NCBI GenBank assembly: GCA_038736355.1
Contig: JAVYML010000003.1
Coordinates: 248,001 to 312,000 of the forward strand
DNA length: 64,000 nt
Reading direction: 5' to 3'
Source: Candidatus Hadarchaeales archaeon
GTDB taxonomy: Archaea > Hadarchaeota > Hadarchaeia > Hadarchaeales > WYZ-LMO6
The notes beneath the pieces were generated by a model. The model ran no database searches and was not told where the DNA came from. It worked only from the letters and a program-made list of their open reading frames with translations. Shown piece by piece: positions 16,984 through 26,081 of the stretch (position 1 is the stretch's first letter; each line of letters begins with the position of its first letter). Position numbers and translations under genes: made by a program.

Positions 16984-18234
16984 TTAGGGAAGATGGTTTT
17001 GCAACACTGCTTCGTATAGCTTGAGGGTGTTATCCGCTGCTTGATCGAAGGTAAACTTCTCCAGCACGCGCTTCCTAGCATTCTTGCCCAGTTCCTTCCT
17101 CAGCTTTTCATCCTTGAGGAGTTCTATCGTAAATTTGGCTACATCATAGGGATCATCGGGATTCACATGGCTCCCGCACCTTTCGGGACCCTGATGGATC
17201 ACCTGTTCTCTAAAACCAGAAACCCCTTTAGCACCCACCACCACCGGCTTACCCATACTCATGGCTTCTGTGGCCACTATTCCAAAGGGCTCGTACTTGG
17301 AGGGGAAGACTGCCACGTCCGCAGCTGCATAGTGTAAAATTCTCTCCCTTTCATTCACGTACTGGAACTCCGTGATCACGCTCTTCTCCACCCCGAGTTG
17401 CCTTATCAGATCCCTCAGCATTTTCTCCTGCTCTCCTTTTCCTAAGATGACTAACTTGGCATTCGGCACCTCCGCTAGGATGAGGGGCATGGCCCTCACG
17501 AGCGTGTCTGCCCCCTTCACCCAGGACAACCTTCCTATGAAGAGGATCATGGGGTCTGTGCCCACCCCTAGCTTCTCCCTGAATTCAAGTATTTCCTCCT
17601 CTTTTACCGTCGAGGGATCGTATTTTTTTTCGTCCACACCGTTGTAGATCACCCGAATTTTCCTCTCCTCGTATCCCAAGGAAATGAGATGATCCCTCAT
17701 GGCATAACTTACCGTCACTACCACTTCGGCCGTTCTTGCAGCCAACCTCTCCAGGTTCTTTATGGTGGGGGAACCATCGCCCACCCTTCCCTCTTCCACG
17801 GAATGAAGATGGAAAACGAAGGGTTTTTTCAGGTCCTTTTTACAGGTAATTCCGGCTATCCCAGAAATCCAATCATGGGCCACGATCAAGTCGAACTGTC
17901 TCTGATCGGCCCTCACCAACTGGTTGCAAACTTTAGTGGAAGAGAGGATGTTGTAAATGAAGGCATCGGCAAAGTATTGCTGGGCATGAAGGGGCCAATG
18001 CTTCACATCTTCCGGGACGATGAGAGGGAGGAGATCCGTTGCATCCACCGTCATAGGTCTATGGATCTCCACTCCTTCCTCCAGATCGGAAGTGGGTAAG
18101 TTTCCAGGATTCTTGGCAAAAACCGTTACGCTGTGCCCCCTCCTGGCAAAACGTCTAGTCATCTCATAGGCGTACGTACCCAAGCCCCCGACGAAGAAAG
18201 GGGGATACTCAAAAGAGAAGTACAGGATCCTCAC
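16984..18234 (-). CDS. Glycosyltransferase family 4 (archaeal glycogen synthase-like)
   Basis: A 416-residue GT4 enzyme paralogous to its downstream neighbour. It begins MRILYFSFEYPPFFVGGLGTY with the GGLG donor loop, has DLIVAHDWISGIAG near 117, LFIGRLSWVKGADTLV near 232 and the E-x7-E motif PSKYEPFGIVATEAMSMGKP near 315. Length and motifs fit archaeal glycogen synthases, which use ADP- or UDP-glucose, but a role in glycolipid synthesis is also possible. The upstream 96-bp gap separates it from the divergent dtxR gene. Confidence 0.86.
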   Translation of the reverse strand: MRILYFSFEYPPFFVGGLGTYAYEMTRRFARRGHSVTVFAKNPGNLPTSDLEEGVEIHRPMTVDATDLLPLIVPEDVKHWPLHAQQYFADAFIYNILSSTKVCNQLVRADQRQFDLIVAHDWISGIAGITCKKDLKKPFVFHLHSVEEGRVGDGSPTIKNLERLAARTAEVVVTVSYAMRDHLISLGYEERKIRVIYNGVDEKKYDPSTVKEEEILEFREKLGVGTDPMILFIGRLSWVKGADTLVRAMPLILAEVPNAKLVILGKGEQEKMLRDLIRQLGVEKSVITEFQYVNERERILHYAAADVAVFPSKYEPFGIVATEAMSMGKPVVVGAKGVSGFREQVIHQGPERCGSHVNPDDPYDVAKFTIELLKDEKLRKELGKNARKRVLEKFTFDQAADNTLKLYEAVLQNHLP

Positions 18235-18301
18235 CCTTCCACCGCTGATAACTTACTCTAAGGGGTATTAAGCGTTACTAAAATTAAAACACGCCGCTTC
18301 A

Positions 18302-18308
18302 TTTAAAT
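18302..18308 (+). promoter_or_regulatory. TATA box of the dtxR-feoB operon
   Basis: TTTAAAT centred about 26 bp before the ATG at 18331 implies that transcription starts at or beside the start codon, so the mRNA is leaderless. Confidence 0.6.
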
Positions 18309-18324
18309 TTTAGGTGAGCCTAAA
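18309..18324 (+). promoter_or_regulatory. DtxR-type operator (inverted repeat TTTAGG-N4-CCTAAA)
   Basis: The perfect 6-bp inverted repeat TTTAGGTGAGCCTAAA has a 4-bp centre. Its inner 14 bp, TTAGGTGAGCCTAA, differ at one base from the first 14 bp of the DtxR/IdeR consensus (TTAGGTTAGCCTAA). It sits between the TATA box and the start codon, where a bound repressor would block RNA polymerase. Autoregulation by the encoded metal-dependent repressor, together with feoB, is the natural reading. Confidence 0.72.
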
Positions 18325-18330
18325 TTTTAG

Positions 18331-18951
18331 ATGGTCACCGAGAGTTCCGAGGAATATCTGGAGGCCCTCTACCGCCTAAAGGAGAGGGGGGAGAAAACCA
18401 CCACCACGAAAGTGGCAAAGGAGTTGGGGGTGGCTCCCTCCAGTGCAACCCTCATGCTCAAAAAACTAGCTAAGGAAGGATATTTGCAACACCATCCCTA
18501 CAGGGGGGTAATCCTCACCCAAAAAGGGGAAGAAACGGGAAGGGGCATCCTGAGAAAACACAGGATAATGGAGAGGTTCCTGAGCAGCCTGGGCCTTTCC
18601 CCCTCCAAGGCCCATGAAAAAGCCTGCGAACTCGAACATCATATACCCGAAGAGGTGGAGACCGCCATCCATCGAAAAATGGAGACGGAACGCCTCCTCC
18701 CCAAAGGGGTACCACCAGGTTCCCTCCCCCTCACGGGCTTACTGGAGGGACAGAAAGGGATAGTCTCCCATCTTTCTGGTGGAACTTCCGCCTGCCGTCG
18801 CCTGGCCGATATGGGCATTACTCCCGGAGTGGAAGTAGAGGTCCTGAAGTCCGCTCTCTTTCGCGGACCCTTGTTGGTGAAGGTAAGGGGAACCACGTTG
18901 GCGGTGGGTAGGGGTTTGGCCTCGAGGGTCTTCGTAAAACCCCTCGGGTGA
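18331..18951 (+). CDS. DtxR/MntR-family metal-dependent regulator with C-terminal FeoA (SH3-like) domain
   Basis: A 206-residue protein. The N-terminal winged helix (1-65) contains TTTKVAKELGVAPSSATLMLKKL; the dimerisation and metal-binding domain (66-125) has HRIMERFLSSLGLS and ACELEHHIPEEVETAI, where DtxR-family metal ligands lie; residues about 140-206 form an FeoA/SH3-like domain (RRLADMGITPGVEVEVL). It should repress iron-uptake genes when Fe2+ is plentiful. It is 4 bp upstream of feoB, and a DtxR-type operator lies immediately before its start. Confidence 0.9.
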   Translation: MVTESSEEYLEALYRLKERGEKTTTTKVAKELGVAPSSATLMLKKLAKEGYLQHHPYRGVILTQKGEETGRGILRKHRIMERFLSSLGLSPSKAHEKACELEHHIPEEVETAIHRKMETERLLPKGVPPGSLPLTGLLEGQKGIVSHLSGGTSACRRLADMGITPGVEVEVLKSALFRGPLLVKVRGTTLAVGRGLASRVFVKPLG

Positions 18952-18955
18952 AGGA

Positions 18956-20866
18956 ATGGAGAAGATCAGGATAGCCCTAGCCGGCAACGCCAACGTTGGA
19001 AAGTCGGTGATTTTCAATTACTTCACCGGTCTCCACCAACACATTGGAAATTGGCCGGGGAAAACCGTGGAAAAGGCCGAAGGTACCCTATACTTCAAAG
19101 GAAAGCTCATCGACATGATAGATTTACCGGGCATTTACTCCCTCACCACTTTTTCCCTGGAAGAGAGAATTTCCAGAGAATACATTGCCAAGGAAAAACC
19201 AGATGTCGTAATAAACGTGGTGGATGCTTCCGCCCTCGAGAGAAACCTCTTCTTCACCCTTCAGCTGTTGGAGCTTGAACCCAAGATAGTGATAGCCCTT
19301 AACCAAATGGATGTGGCGGCGAGGAAAGGAATAAAGGTGGATCCCAGGCGGCTGGAAAGACAGCTGGGAGTCCCGGTGGTACCCACCGTGGCTGTGAGGG
19401 GAAAGGGGATGCATTCCCTCCTGGAAAAAGCCGTGGGGATGGCGGAAGGAAGGATCAAGCTCAAGCCCTTCAAGCCTTCCTATGGAAGGGAGATCGAAAG
19501 GAGAATCCATCTCCTTCTCCCCCTCTTGGAAAAGGAGAATTTCGGTTACCCCCCACGATGGTTGGCCCTAAAACTTCTGGAAGGGGATGAAGAGATCAGA
19601 AAGCTGGTGGGTAGGATTTCTCCACGCGCGGTTGAAGTGGCGGAAAAGTATTCCAAGGAACTCGAAGAACTCTACGGGGAAGAGGCTTCAACCCTTCTCA
19701 CCTCCCTCAGATACAGTTTAGCCCACAGGATAGCCAGCAAGAGCCAGAAGATCTCTCCCAAACCCTTCCCAGCCGAAAGACTCGATGCACTCACCACCCA
19801 TCCCATCCTGGGCTATTTCTTTTTGATCGGGATTCTCCTCTCCCTTTTCCTCACGGTTTTTTGGGTAGGGAGCATGCTGGAAGGGGGCCTGGAAAGGATC
19901 GCCAGGCCGATGGTGAAATGGACCTCGGAGAGGTTTGGAAGCTTGGTCGGGGAGGGAGTGGTGGAGGGAATGGTGGCGGGCTTGACCATCGTCCTCCCCT
20001 TCGTGCTACCCTTCTACATCCTCCTTACCCTGCTCGAAGACTCTGGATACCTCGCCAGAGGTGCCTTCTTGATGGACGGTTTGATGCACAGGCTGGGAAT
20101 ACATGGAAAGGCCTTCATTCCCATCCTGTTGGGATATGGCTGCAACGTCCCGGCTTGCTTGGGATGCAGAATCATGGAAACGGAGAGGGAAAAACTGCTC
20201 TCCGTTTTCCTCTCCACCTTGGTGCCCTGTGCAGCCAGGACGGTGGTGATTCTTGGGCTGGTGGGAAAATTCGTGGGAATAGGCTGGGCCATCGGGCTCT
20301 ACCTGCTGGATCTGGCGGTGCTTTTCCTCTTGGGTAGGCTGGCCTTCAAGATCCTGCCCGGTGAGCCCATGGGACTGATCATGGAAATACCGCCCTACCG
20401 CAAACCCCATCTATCAACCGTACTCCGTCAGAGCTGGAACCGGACCAAGGATTTCATCTATGTGGCCTTTCCCTTCATCGTGGGGGGTAGTTTAATCCTA
20501 ACGGCCCTGAGGATGGGTGGCCTCTTGAATCCCCTTTCGGATTTCCTAAAGCCACTCACGGTAGGCTGGTTGGGTCTTCCAGCAGTGGCAGGGGTAGCCC
20601 TCTTCTTCGGCATCCTGAGGAAGGAGCTCACCCTCATCATGCTCACCATGCTGCTCGGACAAGATCTCTCCCTCCATCTTACCCATGTCCAGATGATCGT
20701 CTTCGCCACCGTGACCATGTTTTACTTCCCGTGTGTGGCTACCCTGGCGGCCCTAATCAGAGAGGCGGGATGGAGGAGAGCCCTGTACATTGCAACAGCG
20801 GAAATCCTCTTCGCGCTCTGGCTGGGGGGAATAATGTATAGGCTTCTCCTGCTAGGGGGTATTTAG
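18956..20866 (+). CDS. feoB: Ferrous iron transporter FeoB
   Basis: A 636-residue Fe2+ uptake protein. The N-terminal G domain has G1 GNANVGKSV (10-18), G2-like [12 protein letters not shown]3 DLPG near 59 and G4 NQMD near 120, followed by a helical spacer. The membrane part (about 280-636) shows repeated Gate motifs, including [17 protein letters not shown] and [16 protein letters not shown] with metal-path cysteines. It follows the DtxR-FeoA regulator by 4 bp with AAGGA before the ATG. No separate feoA gene is seen; that fold is fused to the regulator. Confidence 0.95.
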   Translation: MEKIRIALAGNANVGKSVIFNYFTGLHQHIGNWPGKTVEKAEGTLYFKGKLIDMIDLPGIYSLTTFSLEERISREYIAKEKPDVVINVVDASALERNLFFTLQLLELEPKIVIALNQMDVAARKGIKVDPRRLERQLGVPVVPTVAVRGKGMHSLLEKAVGMAEGRIKLKPFKPSYGREIERRIHLLLPLLEKENFGYPPRWLALKLLEGDEEIRKLVGRISPRAVEVAEKYSKELEELYGEEASTLLTSLRYSLAHRIASKSQKISPKPFPAERLDALTTHPILGYFFLIGILLSLFLTVFWVGSMLEGGLERIARPMVKWTSERFGSLVGEGVVEGMVAGLTIVLPFVLPFYILLTLLEDSGYLARGAFLMDGLMHRLGIHGKAFIPILLGYGCNVPACLGCRIMETEREKLLSVFLSTLVPCAARTVVILGLVGKFVGIGWAIGLYLLDLAVLFLLGRLAFKILPGEPMGLIMEIPPYRKPHLSTVLRQSWNRTKDFIYVAFPFIVGGSLILTALRMGGLLNPLSDFLKPLTVGWLGLPAVAGVALFFGILRKELTLIMLTMLLGQDLSLHLTHVQMIVFATVTMFYFPCVATLAALIREAGWRRALYIATAEILFALWLGGIMYRLLLLGGI

Positions 20867-20886
20867 CTCTCCACCCTCGGATAAAG

Positions 20887-20894
20887 TTTAAATA
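20887..20894 (+). promoter_or_regulatory. TATA box for the ferredoxin gene
   Basis: TTTAAATA lies 22-29 bp before the ATG at 20916, the spacing expected for a leaderless archaeal transcript. It lies between the feoB stop and the ferredoxin start, so the ferredoxin probably has its own promoter. Confidence 0.6.
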
Positions 20895-20915
20895 CAACAG
20901 GAATTACGAAAAAGG

Positions 20916-21095
20916 ATGCCGCCCAAGATAGACACCGAAAAGTGCACTGGTTGCGGGGAATGCGTCAACGCCTGCCCCGTGAACGTGTTGGAAGTGAATA
21001 ACAAGAAAGCCAAGGTAGCGAAACCCGAGGACTGCGTGGATTGCCGGGCTTGTGAGGCCGTCTGCACCACAGGCGCCATCACCTTCCCAGAATGA
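20916..21095 (+). CDS. 2[4Fe-4S] ferredoxin
   Basis: This 59-residue gene lies in a gap between larger genes. Two CX2CX2CX3C clusters are visible: CTGCGECVNACP (10-21) and CVDCRACEAVCT (40-51). It is a small soluble electron carrier of the kind that serves CODH/ACS, hydrogenases and oxidoreductases in anaerobic archaea. AAAGG precedes the ATG and a TATA box lies 22 bp upstream. It converges with the radical SAM gene, with only 2 bp between stops. Confidence 0.93.
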   Translation: MPPKIDTEKCTGCGECVNACPVNVLEVNNKKAKVAKPEDCVDCRACEAVCTTGAITFPE

Positions 21096-21097
21096 AG

Positions 21098-22144
21098 TCA
21101 GAGGGTCTCCAACGCTGACAAACTTGCCGAGCTAACGTAGAGAGCTTCCTCCCTCTCCAATCCTTCTTCTATCTTTTTCAGCACCTCGTCCTTCTCTCCA
21201 GGAAAGCGATAGCCCTCATAGCTCTGGTCAAAGATCCAACGGGGGCCGGCGGAAGTTAGATAAAAGGGATTGGCAAAGTGGTCAAAACAAAGTCTACCAG
21301 TAAACTCCAGCTCTTCCACCAGGAGTTTCAGTTCCCTTAACTCCCCATGGGGGGTTTGAAGCCTGAAGTCTCCTCTCCTCCATTCCTCGAAGAGGGGGGT
21401 ACCCTTGAGGGGGACTAGTCTCCTTACCCTCACGAATTCGGGATTCACCTCGTTGAGAACCCTCGCCGTGTTCCTAGCGTGTTCTTTCCATCCGTCCTGT
21501 CCTCCCAATCCCAGGATGTAGTAGAGGGAAAGCTCCAGTCCAGCCTCTTTCGCCTTCCTCCCACCTTCCACCATTTCCTGGGGGGTCAATCCTTTGTTCA
21601 TCCTCCTGAGCACCTCTTCATCCCCGCTCTCCAGTCCCACATGAAGCCTGGAGAGTCCCGCCTCCCTGAGGGTCCTCAACTCTTCCACCTTCTTCTTGAA
21701 GAGGGTTCTCCCCCTCGTGTAACAAGTGATCCTTTCCATCTCCCCCAACCTTTTCCTCACTTCCTCCAGGATTTCCACCAGCTTTGGGGTAGGCATGAAT
21801 AGAACGTCTGCATCCTGGAGGAAAACCGTCCTACTCCCCGAGAAAAACCACATAAGGAAGTTGTGCAGACCATCTCCGTTCTCTAAAGAAAACCCCTCCC
21901 ATATCTTCCCCCTCTCCAGCATCTCCACCATTTTCTCCATGCTAAGTATTTCCTCCTTCACCTCCTCCACCGTCCTCAAAGAAAATTTCCCCCTGCCATA
22001 GGGTTTACCATAACAAAACTTGCAAAGGGACCAAGGACAATTCCTCACCACCCTCAAAAGGAGAGAACAACTTCCCCCTTCTGAAGGCGGACGGATGGGG
22101 CCAAGCTCATGGCGAAAACCCTTGGGTTCTTTCCATTGCTTCAT
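21098..22144 (-). CDS. Radical SAM protein with CX4CX2C cluster motif
   Basis: A 348-residue radical SAM protein. The cluster-binding cysteines are in RNCPWSLCKFCYG near 38-46, spaced CX4CX2C rather than the usual CX3CX2C. A family of archaeal and bacterial proteins with an NCPWNxCxFC signature has the same spacing. SAM-binding regions continue with LHVGLESGDEEVLRRMNKG near 175. The product is unknown. I start it at ATG 22144, which overlaps the end of the deacetylase-like gene by 4 bp; the frame stays open to 22234 inside that gene. Confidence 0.78.
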   Translation of the reverse strand: MKQWKEPKGFRHELGPIRPPSEGGSCSLLLRVVRNCPWSLCKFCYGKPYGRGKFSLRTVEEVKEEILSMEKMVEMLERGKIWEGFSLENGDGLHNFLMWFFSGSRTVFLQDADVLFMPTPKLVEILEEVRKRLGEMERITCYTRGRTLFKKKVEELRTLREAGLSRLHVGLESGDEEVLRRMNKGLTPQEMVEGGRKAKEAGLELSLYYILGLGGQDGWKEHARNTARVLNEVNPEFVRVRRLVPLKGTPLFEEWRRGDFRLQTPHGELRELKLLVEELEFTGRLCFDHFANPFYLTSAGPRWIFDQSYEGYRFPGEKDEVLKKIEEGLEREEALYVSSASLSALETL

Positions 22145-22884
22145 TTGAAACCCTCCAGGAAAGCCCTGACGTTCTTCCCCAACACCGAATGGTTGTACCC
22201 TCCCTCCAGCACCCCGTACCTTTTTCCCCCGCACTTTTCTTCGGCCGCTTCCCTTATCATCCTACCGATTTCTCGGTAGTCTGAGGTGGTGAGGGTTCCG
22301 CCCCAATCTTCTTCATGATTGTCGAAGCCCGCGGAAACCCCTACCAAATCGTAATCCCTTTTGGCTAGAAAAGAGGCTATGCCGTGCAAAATGTCTTCCC
22401 TACTTCCCTCAGCGTGATGGTAGAAGACCTTCTTGGAACCGGAAAAGATGGCGGCCGTACCGTCCCCATAATGAAGATCGAAGTCTACGATCACGGCTTT
22501 TTCTATTTTGCCTGTCACCAGTAACTTTTGAAGGGAAAGGGCCAAGTTGTTGAAATAACAGAAACCCCAAAAACTGTTTGGTCCAGCATGATGACCCGGA
22601 GGTCTGATGAGGGCAAAGGAGGGTTCACCCTGAAAAGCCAAAGCAGAGGCTTTCAAGGCCCCTCCGGCTGCCAAAAGGGCCAAGGAATAAACTGAAGGTA
22701 TGGCCTTCACCCTTTCAAGATGAGAGGGTGTGTGAACGAGGAGGATATCCTCCTCCCTAGCTCGCTCGGGCTCCAAGAACTCAAAGTCCTTCAGCTCTTT
22801 TAGAATGGCCTCCATCCTACCAGGGGCAGAGGCAGGATCGGAGGAATAAACTGTCTTGAAGTCTTCACTGTAGACAATTTTCAT
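22141..22884 (-). CDS. Histone deacetylase/acetylpolyamine amidohydrolase superfamily protein
   Basis: A 247-residue HDAC-superfamily zinc hydrolase. Conserved elements are RPPGHHAGPNSFWGFCYFNN (near 92, active-site His pair), VIVDFDLHYGDGTAAIF (near 127, zinc ligands Asp and His), and VSAGFDNHEEDWGG (near 178, third zinc ligand Asp). It is shorter than most (300-350), lacking part of the C-terminus but not the active site. Substrates could be acetylated proteins or polyamines. The ATG at 22884 begins MKIVYSEDF; the frame extends to 23166 through the divergent peptidase and is rejected there. Confidence 0.85.
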   Translation of the reverse strand: MKIVYSEDFKTVYSSDPASAPGRMEAILKELKDFEFLEPERAREEDILLVHTPSHLERVKAIPSVYSLALLAAGGALKASALAFQGEPSFALIRPPGHHAGPNSFWGFCYFNNLALSLQKLLVTGKIEKAVIVDFDLHYGDGTAAIFSGSKKVFYHHAEGSREDILHGIASFLAKRDYDLVGVSAGFDNHEEDWGGTLTTSDYREIGRMIREAAEEKCGGKRYGVLEGGYNHSVLGKNVRAFLEGFK

Positions 22885-22945
22885 TCCATATAATTCATCG
22901 CCAAAAGGAAAAAGTTTTTTGAGGTTGTGGAAAAAAGAAAAAGAT

Positions 22946-23992
22946 ATGTCCGGAATAGGGGAGCTTTTGGAAAGACTGTCCAACGCCGTGGGTGTTTCGG
23001 GTAGGGAGGAAGAAGTGGCCGAACTCGTAAAAGCCGAGCTCCAACCCTTCGTGGATGAGATAAGGAGAGATACCATGGGTAACCTGATAGGGATAAAAAG
23101 GGGCTCCGAACCTTCCTGCATGCTGGCCGCCCACATGGATGAAATAGGCCTGATGGTCAAACACATCGATGAAAGGGGGTTTATAAGGTTCGTCCCCTTG
23201 GGTGGTTGGTTCGATCAAAGCCTTCTCAACGAGAGGGTGGTCTTCAAAACGAAGAAAGGTCCCGTCTATGGTGTAATAGGGTCCAAACCCCCCCATCTGT
23301 TGGAAGAGGAGGAGAGGAAGAAACCCGTGAAGATAGAAAACATGTTCATAGACATAGGAGCCAAGAGTGAAGCGGAAGTGAAGGAGGCGGGTATAAGGAT
23401 AGGCTCCGTGGCCGCCTTAGACCGGCAAGTAAGGATTCTCCTCAACGGAAGGGTTACGGGCAAAGCCTTCGACAACAGGGCTGGACTGGCGGTGATGATC
23501 GAGGCCCTGAAGAACACCAAAACCACCTCCACAGTTTACGCCGTGGGGACCGTACAGGAGGAGGTGGGGCTGAAGGGAGCCAGGACCTCCGCTTTTGGTC
23601 TAGAACCAACCGTGGCCATAGCCCTAGATGTATCCCTGCCGGGAGATTATCCAGGAATGGAAAAAAAGGACTCCGCGTTGGAAATGGGCAAGGGACCCTC
23701 CATTACGGTTACAGACGCCAGCGGACGTGGAATCATCGTTTCGGAGAAGGTCCTCCACTGGCTTACAGAAACTGCTGAGAAATACGGAATTCCCTATCAG
23801 CTGGATGTGGCCAAGGGAGGAACCACCGATGCCACCGCCATTTCCCTCACGAAGGCTGGCATACCCACCGGTGTGATAAGTGTTCCTACCCGTTATCTCC
23901 ACTCCGGGGTGGAAACTCTGGATCTCTCGGATCTCAAATACGCAAGTGAACTCGTGGCTAGAGCCTTGGAAACGGCCAAGGACTACTTTTAG
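22946..23992 (+). CDS. M42-family metallo-aminopeptidase
   Basis: A 348-residue M42 peptidase of the TET/endoglucanase-like group. Metal and catalytic residues are visible in LAAHMDEIGL (His near 65), KAFDNRAGLAV (bridging Asp near 180), TVQEEVGLKGA (Glu pair near 211), ALDVSLPGDYPG (Asp) and TRYLHSGVE (final His near 317). Such dodecameric enzymes trim peptides released by the proteasome; exact specificity is not clear. ATG 22946 is preceded by AAAAAGAT. It is divergent from the deacetylase-like gene across 61 bp. Confidence 0.92.
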   Translation: MSGIGELLERLSNAVGVSGREEEVAELVKAELQPFVDEIRRDTMGNLIGIKRGSEPSCMLAAHMDEIGLMVKHIDERGFIRFVPLGGWFDQSLLNERVVFKTKKGPVYGVIGSKPPHLLEEEERKKPVKIENMFIDIGAKSEAEVKEAGIRIGSVAALDRQVRILLNGRVTGKAFDNRAGLAVMIEALKNTKTTSTVYAVGTVQEEVGLKGARTSAFGLEPTVAIALDVSLPGDYPGMEKKDSALEMGKGPSITVTDASGRGIIVSEKVLHWLTETAEKYGIPYQLDVAKGGTTDATAISLTKAGIPTGVISVPTRYLHSGVETLDLSDLKYASELVARALETAKDYF

Positions 23993-24537
23993 AGCTTGAT
24001 CTTGACGTTGTCGGAAACTAAGCTGAGCTTAAGTTCCTCAGCCACAATATAGGTATTCCGCATCTGGACCAACCAAGTTAAGGGTGGGTACATGTGCGAG
24101 TTGACCCTCTCACCCGTTTGGAGGCCCACCAATCCTCCCAGGAGGGGTATTCCCTGCTCTACGTAGGCTCCATTTATTATGATTTGGCTCAAGGGTAGCA
24201 AGTTCAAGACTAGGATATCCGTTTTCATGTACTTTGCTTTGAGATAGAAGTTCTCTGCATCAACCTCTTTCAATTCCATCCACATACCGTTCACATATAT
24301 CCTTACGTTTTCAAAGCGAATGGAAGGGGAAGTGATTACCGTAACATTTTCGTTTTCATAGCCTACCATATGGAGTTCGCTGTAAGTATAGGAATAGAGA
24401 GCCCAGATCTCGAAGGTTTTGGGGGAATTGCCTGAAAGGGGGAGAGCTAGGGAAAGAGAAAGCAAGAGCAATACACTTACCACTATCCCAAGCTTGAAAA
24501 AAGAGAAAGGCTGGCGTCTGTTTTTAGGACGTCTCAA
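23989..24537 (-). CDS. Exported or membrane-anchored protein, last gene of a four-gene membrane cassette
   Basis: I do not recognise this 182-residue protein with certainty. A basic N-terminus (MRRPKNRRQ) precedes one hydrophobic segment (14-33, FKLGIVVSVLLLLSLSLAL), consistent with a signal anchor. The rest is beta-rich, with VTVITSPSIRFENVRIYV and AENFYLKAKYMKTDILVL repeats of alternating hydrophobic residues, resembling the neighbouring DUF6230-like protein. TTG 24537 is the start, with GGTGAGG about 8 bp upstream; it overlaps the preceding gene by 14 bp, so translation is coupled. Confidence 0.6.
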   Translation of the reverse strand: MRRPKNRRQPFSFFKLGIVVSVLLLLSLSLALPLSGNSPKTFEIWALYSYTYSELHMVGYENENVTVITSPSIRFENVRIYVNGMWMELKEVDAENFYLKAKYMKTDILVLNLLPLSQIIINGAYVEQGIPLLGGLVGLQTGERVNSHMYPPLTWLVQMRNTYIVAEELKLSLVSDNVKIKL

Positions 24538-25018
24538 GCCTCACCACCATGTTGCCGAGGTCTAGGGAGCCCACTACCATCTCCGTTACCCAAGCACTAA
24601 CGTCATTCACCTTGATGGTGTCGGCAGTCACTGCGAAGCTCCTGCCACCATAGGGACCCACTCTCTGGTTGGTGGCCTTCATGCTTCCGGCTGAGAAGGT
24701 ATCACACTTCATCAGTACTCCTGTCGAAACAGCCTGTGGACTTTCTATAATAGCTCTGATCTTCAAGCCGCCCAGGCTCATCTCCTTTACTATTTGGAGA
24801 TTGGAGATCGTGGCACTACCCAATTCCTGGAAGATCTTTCCTCCATAGTTGTCCATAGTGCCCACGTACATGTTGAGATTGCTCCCGTCGATACTGCCTG
24901 CTTTGAGTTCAAAGTCGTCCATGGGCAAAGCCAAACCCACTCCAGTCACCGCAGAGAAAACTACGACGCCCACCACAGACGCCAGCCCAGCCGCCGCCAT
25001 TTTCCCGAACCCTTCCAT
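24524..25018 (-). CDS. DUF6230-like secreted or anchored beta-rich protein
   Basis: A 164-residue protein with an N-terminal hydrophobic segment (MAAAGLASVVGVVVFSAVTG, within 7-30) and a beta-rich exterior with many Ser, Thr, Gly and Asn residues: AGSIDGSNLNMYVGTM, GSATISNLQIVKEM and GSMKATNQRVGPYGG. From memory, this matches the pattern of actinobacterial DUF6230 proteins (a signal anchor, an AxxLxGxG segment, then SATISNL). The gene lies 38 bp after a protein whose C-terminus resembles DUF6114, the usual partner of DUF6230. GGAGGGAAG precedes the ATG. Function is unknown. Confidence 0.6.
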   Translation of the reverse strand: MEGFGKMAAAGLASVVGVVVFSAVTGVGLALPMDDFELKAGSIDGSNLNMYVGTMDNYGGKIFQELGSATISNLQIVKEMSLGGLKIRAIIESPQAVSTGVLMKCDTFSAGSMKATNQRVGPYGGRSFAVTADTIKVNDVSAWVTEMVVGSLDLGNMVVRLETS

Positions 25019-25056
25019 TTCTCTTCCCTCCTTTTCATTTTGTCATAGGAATTTTC

Positions 25057-26067
25057 CTATGACCCTGAAAGAGGCCTCCATGCATATGCATGACCCCCAG
25101 CTGCTACACATAGGAGGGAGCCCAGAAAGGCTCCTCCCAACGTTCCTACCCAGGAAAGGGCAGCCATGATTACTAGGAAAAGACCCACTATTTTACAGGA
25201 CTCCCTCCTTGGAAACATGAGCATGATGGCAGCCATAGCCAAGCACGAGCTCCCCAAAAACATTCCCCAGAAAACAAGAGAGGTATACATGTATATGGGG
25301 AAGAACTTTAGAGGCACATACAGAATGGCCAGACCTCCCAACACTGCACAATAAATGGCCCAGAAGGGATACCTTTCCCTTAAGGAATCCCAACGTGGTT
25401 TGAGCTTGGGTAAATGACCCAACAGGGGAGGAAGGAAAAGGGCCAGAACTACATATGGGAGGAGGGGGATGGCCCACATGATAGACAACAAGATAATGAG
25501 GGGAGGAGCGGGCAAGAATCCCCCTATCGAGAAATCCAGATAGAAGAGGAAGGCTAAGAGGAGGGAAATACCTATGAGGGTTTGAGTTACCACCCTACCG
25601 GTGGAAGCCAAGTCCTTTTGGATATAATCCATCACCACCAAGCCGATGAAAGCCAAGAGAAGGGTGGTCAGAAGAAAAGTCACGGCAAGGGTGAAGGAAA
25701 GGAGGGAATGGGTAATGTTATGATACCAAACGGTTATCGCACAACCGGCCAGGAGGATGGGAAAGATCAAATGCTTTTTGTTCCAGAAATTGAGGAAGCC
25801 CATACCTATTGTAATGGCCACGGAATTCCATTTCTCCTTCAGGTCTAGATGTGGGAGATGAAGATGGGGAAGGGAGGGAAGGCGGAGACGCCTTCCCCCA
25901 GCGTGCTCAGGGGTTGGGAGGCCCTCTGGGGAGGAGGGAGAAGCCTCTACGGTGGAACTTTCTATTCCCGGTTCGGATGTTTTCTCCACACTGGGGATTC
26001 CGCCGTCGCGATCGGTTCCACCACTCAACAGGGTTTTGAGAGATTCCGTTGCTTCCAGGATTCCCAC
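25057..26067 (-). CDS. Polytopic membrane protein with DUF6114-like C-terminus
   Basis: A 336-residue protein. Residues 1-75 are polar, rich in Ser, Pro and Glu (disordered), with an LPSLPHLHLPHLD repeat. About seven hydrophobic segments follow between 85 and 330. The last part (about 230-333), from RERYPFWAIYCAVLGGL through LGGAFLGSLLCVAAGGHAYAW to RP, strongly recalls actinobacterial DUF6114 proteins (R-x-PFW...GG-FLG-LLG...WxP). The upstream helices are not part of that family, so this is a fusion or an extended form. GTG 26067 is the start with a GGGGGG box upstream. It is co-directional with its neighbours. Confidence 0.62.
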   Translation of the reverse strand: MGILEATESLKTLLSGGTDRDGGIPSVEKTSEPGIESSTVEASPSSPEGLPTPEHAGGRRLRLPSLPHLHLPHLDLKEKWNSVAITIGMGFLNFWNKKHLIFPILLAGCAITVWYHNITHSLLSFTLAVTFLLTTLLLAFIGLVVMDYIQKDLASTGRVVTQTLIGISLLLAFLFYLDFSIGGFLPAPPLIILLSIMWAIPLLPYVVLALFLPPLLGHLPKLKPRWDSLRERYPFWAIYCAVLGGLAILYVPLKFFPIYMYTSLVFWGMFLGSSCLAMAAIMLMFPRRESCKIVGLFLVIMAALSWVGTLGGAFLGSLLCVAAGGHAYAWRPLSGS

Positions 26068-26081
26068 CCGGATCCCCCCCT

